Origin: JAAZAI01 sp050942875
Lineage (GTDB): Bacteria; Verrucomicrobiota; Kiritimatiellia; RFP12; UBA3636
NCBI GenBank assembly: GCA_050942875.1
Contig: JBMNOD010000035.1
Location: 1-36,629, forward strand
Reading direction: 5' to 3'
DNA length: 36,629 nt
Position numbers and translations under genes: made by a program. The notes under the pieces were generated by a model, which worked only from the letters and a program-made list of their open reading frames with translations, searched no databases and had not been told where the DNA came from. Positions 32,201 to 36,629 of this stretch are shown here, one piece after another. Every line of letters begins with the position of its first letter. The stretch's first letter is position 1.

Positions 32201-32925
32201 TAGGCAAAATAGAAGTCGGCCGTGCTGCCGCCTTCGCCGCAGCTCAGGATGGTCGCCTCCAGCGCCGCCTTTCGCGGTGCGACGTACTTGCGGGCGACAA
32301 TGGCGCGCACGATGTTGGTCACGGGGCCCAGCGCCTCGATTTCGGCGTAGCCGGTCCCGTTGTTGTCCTGCGGCCCGAACGCAAGCTTGAGGCCGACCAC
32401 GTCAGTGGCCAGCGCGTTGCCGGTGGAATCAAGCAGAATGGCGGAGAGATGGCTGGACGTAGCGTTGTCCCCGTTTCCATAATTGACTGGCGGGACGTCG
32501 TTGAGCGTCTCCCAATTGCCATTCGCCGTGTATTTCACCGCGACGGACGTGATGTTGATGCCATCACGCCCGCCGTCGCACCATCGTGTGAAAATCCGGA
32601 GTTCAGAGATGCTGGTTTCAGAACCGAACGTCCATTCCAGGGCGCCGCCCGCGATTCCGAATATTTTGGTGAAGTCCGTCGTTGCGCCCGGGACGACGCC
32701 GTCGGTGAGCGTGGCGGGGTCGGTGCTGAGATCCTTGCCGACTTCAGTGTAGATGGACACCGAACCGCCTGCCGTGACCCCGAGGAGGACGTTGTTTGAG
32801 GAGGCCGTCCACCGGGTTGGGTCATAGGAGTCGGTCGTCCAGATGGGGGCGGCCCTGGCCGAGGGCGATGCGGCGAGGGCGAGGACGAAGACGGAACACA
32901 AGGCGAGCGGGCGGATGGTTGTCAT
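29293..32925 (-). CDS. Large secreted beta-helix protein with autotransporter-associated repeat
   Basis: 1,210 residues from ATG 32925 (GGAGA 7 bases upstream), beginning with a clear signal peptide (MTTIRPLALCSVFVLALAASPSARA). Residues about 30-200 resemble a discoidin-like domain, about 210-315 a fibronectin-III-like module ending GSFTTPDG, and the remainder is repetitive beta-helix. VLKRGSGTWTLTTTTSAYEYPTVVEAGTLRVQGALP near residue 1075 matches the autotransporter-associated beta-strand repeat. There is no autotransporter barrel, LPxTG or PEP-CTERM tail; it ends SGGTMFIVR. Likely a cell-surface or secreted adhesin or glycan-binding protein; the function is not determined. Confidence 0.78.
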   Translation of the reverse strand: MTTIRPLALCSVFVLALAASPSARAAPIWTTDSYDPTRWTASSNNVLLGVTAGGSVSIYTEVGKDLSTDPATLTDGVVPGATTDFTKIFGIAGGALEWTFGSETSISELRIFTRWCDGGRDGINITSVAVKYTANGNWETLNDVPPVNYGNGDNATSSHLSAILLDSTGNALATDVVGLKLAFGPQDNNGTGYAEIEALGPVTNIVRAIVARKYVAPRKAALEATILSCGEGGSTADFYFAYGPSTNALPPATCYTNGLVQGDSFEIPLTGLALDTAYSYSFYAINDLGSTSSVGNGSFTTPDGSTITWLGLVSDNWSDGMNWDTEIAPSGQIAKIVLNTPSGCHAPADLDIAGLNINDLCFGADCTSDFTVSGAPVTLKNLSSQSGASATVTIENNVTFNGTGRNQMNNGAMTIQFDGVVSGGSASGGFHSDSSGNIHFRNPANDFVGSVYFHVGNVFFCDDGCLGAPPAEPTEGYLQENFGAIVLDKLPGANLHQTMLHPNRIPRGTIILCDGAELFYDGELPEYVDYEHRGSDIKHIHLGGTAKTLDSTDFNATRIRFGGYLLAIMESDTAFGDSTRGVHGALQSVVDFNGHSTSAKLSNYSYGFATAPIFINSDRENETTLNGDVVLGYDYNTRFFGGPGAIRFEGAIAEDASGRHFHWSGPGRLALAATNVAWTGGTQFTGGSVDLDYRTNMEPKFPGNGFAMTDCHLRLLGHPTETTTCQPDSIALNIHVGGLSVLEALSTGADATLRIGTLSGMERHRMVDFRTSASAGGTASIVITNMANDAAFGGIGPNYTWNHGQNWAYLNSDGTVGPMPESLFSSTFDPGVIWDIPAGETEITAPWYGIMPNGIRIAGTEGPTTLTISDPVNIKRCGAENVGGILIAADVGGDVVIDGASRINPENYNGGIVIQNWSTNYTTRLSVRFEETNDNEFSVVGPGTTVFENDDNSYYYGPHAYGGGTVKFTSITNAGASSALGRGRNGNGEIHCGGGCTYEYIGTNVEGHVSNRRFTLHGDGALKASGVGPLVLNGEWPVGSAYASCRLILDGDGNGAIDGGINPGRFGSVLKRGSGTWTLTTTTSAYEYPTVVEAGTLRVQGALPSSVEIEAGGTLVTSGLVVKRDLDVAGAVRFDVSDLETNPLPLAVWGTARLGGEFQIAGRLVEPTVVLTAENGVEGTFSAAPSNIKLFYTPTSVKAFPSGGTMFIVR

Positions 32926-33005
32926 GACGTGGTCTCCTAAGGGATCTGAAAACAGGTTGCCCCCAAAAACAAGGGGGTGTCCTTTGTGGCTGGACTTTTC
33001 CACGG

Positions 33006-33034
33006 ATTATAGGAAAAGGCGTTTTGAAAAGCAA
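33006..33034 (-). promoter_or_regulatory. Promoter of the beta-helix / TadB-like unit
   Basis: Minus strand TTGCTT (33029-33034), 17-base spacer, perfect TATAAT (33006-33011). A GC-rich hairpin-forming run (CCCCCAAAAACAAGGGGG) follows in the leader near 32959-32976. Confidence 0.7.
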
Positions 33035-33044
33035 GGAAGCATTG

Positions 33045-33076
33045 CAATCGCCCGGGCGTGAGGGCTGGGCGATTGC
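33045..33076. repeat. GCAATCGCCC / GGGCGATTGC palindrome
   Basis: A perfect 10-bp stem with a loop of about 12 bases, related by its ends to the palindrome at 28311-28344. Confidence 0.65.
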
Positions 33077-33136
33077 TTGTCGCTGGTGGCTTTGGGGGGT
33101 GGGCGGGGTGGACGTTGTGGGCAGAGTGGACGATCG

Positions 33137-33246
33137 TCCACGTTCGCGTACCTGTACCCGTCCACGTCTCGTTCCCGTGCACAATTCCCCGCGTTTACGT
33201 TTTACAGGCACTTGAACCGCTTCGCTGCGAACGGGTGCGTGAACGG
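33137..33246. repeat. CGTTCACG-type dispersed element, copy 3
   Basis: Degenerate CACGTTCGCGTACCTGTACC words, then the core ACCGCTTCGCTG (33216-33227) followed by CGAACGGGTGCGTGAACGG, close to the right end of copy 1 (GTGTACGTGAACGG). Confidence 0.65.
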
Positions 33247-33412
33247 CATGAACGGCGGTTCGCACCATCCAAACTTCCGCTCGACAGCCTCACCCCAAAA
33301 ACGGTAACATGAGAGGCGATATGCAAGGCGTGCGGGGCATTGGAGACATCCAGCAGGCGGTTCCCCGAACGAAATCCCCTGCCTTTCGATTCCCTTCCCG
33401 ATCGGAGCGCCC

Positions 33413-34153
33413 ATGACGCAGACGTCCACAATGAACAACCTCAACTGGATCTGGCTTCCCCCCGACCGTTTTCCCGACCTTCAGGAAACCGACGGCATCG
33501 CCTCGCTCGCCGCGTCCGGCCAGCACAAGTTCGCCGTGGCCGAATTCGCGCTCGAAGTCGATCTCCCCGTCCTCTGCGTCGCCGTCCACATCCTCGTCAG
33601 CGCCGACACCGCCTACCGCCTCGCCATCAACGGCCGCGACATCTGCTCCGGCCCGGCTCCCGTCGGCGGCGACTGGCTCCCCCTCCCGCGCTGCCCGCGC
33701 TACTACGCGGACGAACTCGCGTTCGACCCGCAATCCGCCACCCGGCTCGCCTTCCTCGCCACCGTCCGCCTCGGCCAAATCCGCGGCACCGACAGCTCGC
33801 TCGGCCACGGCGGCTTCGCCCTGCGCGCCGTCGCCCGCTGGAGACCGCCGTCCCAGCGGGCAAACACTCGCCCCGCCACCAGCGCCTCACGGCGCCACTA
33901 CCAACCCTGCCGCCAGCGCCTCACGGCGCCACTACCAACCCTGCCGCCAGCGCCTCACGGCGCCACTACCAACCCTGCCACCAGCGCCTCACGGCGCCAC
34001 TACCAACCCTGCCGCCAGCGCCTCACGGCGCCACTACCAACCCTGCCGCCAGCGCCTCACGGCGCCACTACCAACCCTGCGCCACCAGCGCACGTTTGCC
34101 CGCACATCTCGGCATACGATTTTTTAGACAAGCCCTTCTCCATCAGGCCATGA
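33413..34153 (+). pseudogene. GH78 (alpha-L-rhamnosidase)-like N-terminal fragment truncated by a repeat array
   Basis: ATG 33413 has GGAG 6 bases upstream. The first about 145 residues (NLNWIWLP, FRKF-like KFAVAEFALEVDLPV, ISADTAYRLAINGRDICSGP) resemble the N-terminal beta-domain of alpha-L-rhamnosidase-like proteins, which are usually 700-1,000 residues. After WRPPSQRANTRPA the frame enters a 34-bp tandem array and encodes a repetitive Arg/Pro/Thr-rich tail (RRHYQPCRQRLTAPLPTLPP...) before stopping at 34153. The catalytic (alpha/alpha)6 barrel is absent. It is either a pseudogene or, less likely, a small binding protein with a repeat tail. It converges on the sialate esterase-like gene 38 bases away. 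Confidence 0.65.
33875..34090 (+). repeat. 34-bp tandem repeat array
   Basis: Six full units with AGCGCCTCACGGCGCCACTA starting at 33881, 33915, 33949, 33983, 34017 and 34051, each followed by CCAACCCTGCCGCC or a CAC variant, then a partial seventh at 34087. The 34-base period is not a multiple of three, yet the gene's frame stays open throughout. The array is flanked by a perfect 10-bp inverted repeat: GCGGGCAAAC (33856-33865) and GTTTGCCCGC (34094-34103). Confidence 0.95.
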
Positions 34154-34191
34154 CAAAGATTTTCCCGTGAAAAAGCCGCTGGAGCTTCGGT

Positions 34192-36309
34192 TTAGACTTC
34201 CAAGCGGAACGGGAAGACGGGGAGGCCGTCGCCGAGGCGGCGGAAGTTCGCGTTGGGCGGGAAGGCGGAGTAGGCGTATTCGACGCGGACGGGGTCGGCG
34301 ATGGCGGGGGAGGAGACGACGAGCGTGTTGTCGGCATCGAGCGTGGCTTCGGCCCAGGCGGTTTTGCCCGTGGCGTCCGCCAGCGCGAAGAGGTGCGCGC
34401 CGAAGGCGTCGCCGTCGGCGGCGAGGCCGTCGCCGATGTCGCGGAAGGCGACGCGCAGGGCGTTGCCTTCGCGGCGGACGGAGGCCGCGCGGGGGCCGGG
34501 CAGGCAGGAGGCGTCGCCGTAGGCAAGGCGCATGGCCTCGTGGGCGAGGCGCTTGCCGACGTCGCCCTTGTTCGCGGGGTGGATGTCGGAATGGTCGCCG
34601 ATGTCGATCGTGCAGGCGACGCCGCAGCCCGGTTCGTCGAGGAATTCCTTTTGCATCTCGCGGAACGGCGCATAGCCTAGGCGCTGTCCCGGGAGATCGT
34701 TCTTCCAGGCGTCGTCGGACAGGCGGTCGTTGGGGCGGTGCTCGATGAAGGCCGAGAGCTGCACAAGCAGGAAGGGCAGGGACGGATCGCGGAAGACGTC
34801 GCGCCACGAGGCGACCAGCAGTTTCTGGAGGATGCGGTAGTCGTCCTTTTCCTCGGCGTTCGAGCATCCCTGGTACCAGAGGAAGCCGGCGACGTTGAGC
34901 GATCGCAACGGGTGGATCATCGCGTTGTAGAGGCTTCCGGGGCCGTTGGAGTCGAGGCGCGGGTCTATGGTGCCGAGCACCGGCACGGGCGGGCGGATGC
35001 CGATCTTCCCGGTGTCGGCGACGAATTCATCGCGTTCGCGCCAGTCGTCGCCATGCTGCAAGTCGATTTCGGCGCCGTCGCGGTGGCGGCGGAGGACGAT
35101 GCGCCCTTGGAAGGTGCCTGTGCCGAAGTGGTTGAAATGACGGACGGCGAGAAGATGGCGTCCGCCGGGTGTCGGGGCGATGGTGGCCGTGTAATCGCGC
35201 GGGACGGCCCAGTAGTCCGGGGTGTCTGTGGAAGTCTCCCCGATCTTCACGCCGTCGAGGTAGGTTTCGTCGCAATCGTTGACCGTGTCCATGTGCACCG
35301 CGACCTCTTCGCCGACCCAGTCCTCCGGCAAGGTGAAGGGGCGGCGGAACCAGGTGGCGCCGATTCGCGAGAGTCCGCCACCGGTGCCGCGCTTGCCGCG
35401 GAACCAGGCGGAGTCGTCGTAGTCGGGACGCGCCCAGTTGGCAAGCGCCTCGGCGGTTGCTTCGGGGTCGGTCGGGAAGTATTTCTCGCGCAGCCAGCGG
35501 TTCGCCACCGCGATGTTTTCGAGGTAGTTTTGGTACAACCTCTCGCGGTACTCGGACAGCCTGGCGACATCGAAGTCGATGGCTTCCTGAATGCGGCTGA
35601 GCTCGTTTTCGCGTCCGCCGGCGGCATAGCCGGATTTGGGGATCCAGGGCTCGATGCGCGAGCCGCCCCAGCTTGCGTTGATCATGCCGATGGGCACGTT
35701 TCCGCCGAGGCGGCGGCGGAGTTCGAGGCCGAAGCAATAGCCGACGGCGCTGAACGGGGCGACGGCGTCGAGGGAGTCTGCGACCACCCATGACACGCGA
35801 CCGGGAAGTGCGTCGCAAGGCGCCGTTGCGGAGAGGGCGCGCGGTACGTTGAGGAGGCGCAGCCCGGTGTCGCGATTTGCCGCCACGAGCTTCTTGCCTT
35901 CGGGCAAGTTGTAGGGAGACGCATCCGGTTCGCGTTCGCCTTCGATCCAGACGTGGAACTCCATGTTGGACTGCCCGGAGCAGAGCCAGACGTCGCCGAC
36001 GAGGATGTCGCGAAATCGAACCGTCGTGTCGGCTGGTGCGTTCCTGATGTGCATCTCGAAGGGGCCGCCGGCTTCGCCGGCCGGGAAGGCGAGCGCCCAG
36101 GTGCCGTCTTCGGCGACGGGCGTGGAGGTCTCGGCGCCTCGGAAGCAACCGACGACTGTTGTGCCGAGGGCGCCGCGCCCGATGACCTGCACGGGCTTGC
36201 GCCGCTGCAGCACCATGTGGTCGGTGAATGCGCTGTCGATGGAAAAGGCGAACGAAGGCGAGTTCGGGGCGCTCGGGTTTTTCGCAGGGGTTGAAGATGT
36301 CGTCATCAT
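34192..36309 (-). CDS. Sialate O-acetylesterase-like SGNH hydrolase
   Basis: 705 residues. CSGQSNME places the nucleophile at Ser114, and SDIHPANKGDVGKRLA near the C-terminus supplies Asp575/His577; GMINASWGGSRIEPWIP and LWYQGCSNAEE are further family motifs, the last normally reading WYQGESN. Between the two halves lies a beta-galactosidase-like jelly-roll (DYDDSAWFRG...TWFRRPFTLPEDWVGEEVAVHMDTVNDCDETYLDG), common in this family. It is expected to remove O-acetyl groups from sialic acid or other decorated glycans. No signal peptide is seen, so it may act inside the cell. Starts at 36309 or 36306 cannot be separated; the ribosome-binding site is weak. No sialidase or sialic acid catabolic gene is nearby. 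Confidence 0.88.
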   Translation of the reverse strand: MMTTSSTPAKNPSAPNSPSFAFSIDSAFTDHMVLQRRKPVQVIGRGALGTTVVGCFRGAETSTPVAEDGTWALAFPAGEAGGPFEMHIRNAPADTTVRFRDILVGDVWLCSGQSNMEFHVWIEGEREPDASPYNLPEGKKLVAANRDTGLRLLNVPRALSATAPCDALPGRVSWVVADSLDAVAPFSAVGYCFGLELRRRLGGNVPIGMINASWGGSRIEPWIPKSGYAAGGRENELSRIQEAIDFDVARLSEYRERLYQNYLENIAVANRWLREKYFPTDPEATAEALANWARPDYDDSAWFRGKRGTGGGLSRIGATWFRRPFTLPEDWVGEEVAVHMDTVNDCDETYLDGVKIGETSTDTPDYWAVPRDYTATIAPTPGGRHLLAVRHFNHFGTGTFQGRIVLRRHRDGAEIDLQHGDDWRERDEFVADTGKIGIRPPVPVLGTIDPRLDSNGPGSLYNAMIHPLRSLNVAGFLWYQGCSNAEEKDDYRILQKLLVASWRDVFRDPSLPFLLVQLSAFIEHRPNDRLSDDAWKNDLPGQRLGYAPFREMQKEFLDEPGCGVACTIDIGDHSDIHPANKGDVGKRLAHEAMRLAYGDASCLPGPRAASVRREGNALRVAFRDIGDGLAADGDAFGAHLFALADATGKTAWAEATLDADNTLVVSSPAIADPVRVEYAYSAFPPNANFRRLGDGLPVFPFRLEV

Positions 36310-36629
36310 GGGATCACTTTCTTTTCATGTGGTTGAGCCGGAACCACCCGGCTCGGTTGAAAATTTTCGGGCATTGTACCAAAAGCAGCGGCTGGCGGCT
36401 AGCGATTAGCGCTCGGGTGTGTGTGTCAAAAAAGCAACAGGCAAATCCGGCATTGCCCATGTCATGCGCATTGAAAGGGAATTTGGCGCAGTGCCTTCAC
36501 CGCAATCGAGCCGTGCCTTGCATCGTCGCCGTCCCTTTCTGATTTTGGAAGCGTGTTTTCATTGCCATGCCCCTCCCTGCACGCCTCTGTGCCTCCGTGT
36601 CTCTGGTAAAAATGAAATGAAAAAGAAAC
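36310..36629. other. Intergenic end of window
   Basis: No gene is seen. A 7-bp hairpin GAGCCGG-aaccac-CCGGCTC (36335-36354) lies in the esterase leader, ATTGTA at 36375-36380 could be its -10 (TACAAT on the minus strand) but no matching -35 is visible, and a degenerate GGCTAGCG heptamer cluster covers about 36388-36412. The last 200 bases show no recognisable feature. Confidence 0.5.

Larger units (their letters stand above)
32926..33412. other. Intergenic region with promoter and two repeat elements
   Basis: Contains the beta-helix gene promoter (33006-33034), the GCAATCGCCC palindrome (33045-33076), the third CGTTCACG-type element (33137-33246), and about 160 bases before the GH78-like gene in which I see no further signal. 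Confidence 0.65.

Noticed and set aside
33875..34090. CRISPR array
   Set aside because: The units are directly adjacent with a constant 34-base period and no unique spacers; no cas gene is present.
36410..36629. Short open frames at the right edge
   Set aside because: They have no family resemblance or ribosome-binding site and sit in repeat-like text.

Overview
The window is a high-GC (roughly 60-65% by eye) bacterial chromosome segment, probably from the PVC superphylum (Verrucomicrobiota/Kiritimatiellota/Lentisphaerota type). This assignment is an inference. It rests on the secreted proteins (discoidin-like plus beta-helix, autotransporter-associated repeat and clan-A glycosidase domains, a sialate O-acetylesterase-like protein), a MurA with Asp in place of the catalytic Cys, a double-domain nucleoside-diphosphate kinase, and intergenic regions packed with short palindromic repeats. 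I see no tRNA, rRNA, CRISPR array, transposase or integrase gene.

Layout. (1) 1-3968, minus strand: iorB-paaK, which overlap by ATGA, then a four-helix-bundle (S23-type) gene, a PLP aminotransferase, and a second nearly identical four-helix-bundle gene cut by the window edge. These enzymes fit conversion of aromatic amino acids through 2-oxo acids to aryl-acetyl-CoA, but iorA is missing. (2) 4382-14463, plus strand: a secreted discoidin/beta-helix protein, a large secreted glycosidase, glycerate kinase flanked by two copies of an inverted-repeat element, a low-GC PD-(D/E)XK nuclease-like gene and a macrodomain gene. (3) 14880-19961, minus strand: ExoD-family membrane protein, NAD kinase and a heterodimeric ABC exporter. 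(4) 20153-26454, plus strand: a PflX-like radical SAM gene with a frameshift in a T8 run, yebC, a double-domain ndk, an aspC-like aminotransferase, murA and truB. (5) 26876-32925, minus strand: a 1,210-residue secreted beta-helix protein, an orphan TadB-like membrane protein and glutamate dehydrogenase. (6) 33413-36309: a GH78-like N-terminal fragment running into a 34-bp tandem repeat array, convergent with a sialate O-acetylesterase-like gene.

Intergenic DNA is the most unusual part. At least five dispersed families recur: CTAGCCG heptamer clusters; CGTTCACG-type elements with an ACCGCTTCGCTG core; the CGCGGCG-ggga-CGCCGCG hairpin; the GTAACGGCG...CGCCGTTAC element; and the AGCGCCTCACGGCGCCACTA unit, single at 26643 and amplified at 33881. 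Several repeats supply the stop codons of neighbouring genes, so they insert or expand right up to coding sequence.

The best candidates for something undescribed are the nuclease-macrodomain pair and its flanking inverted-repeat elements, and the tandem array replacing most of a glycosidase gene. Seven good sigma-70-like promoters are visible; three share an unusual TTGTG just upstream of the -10.
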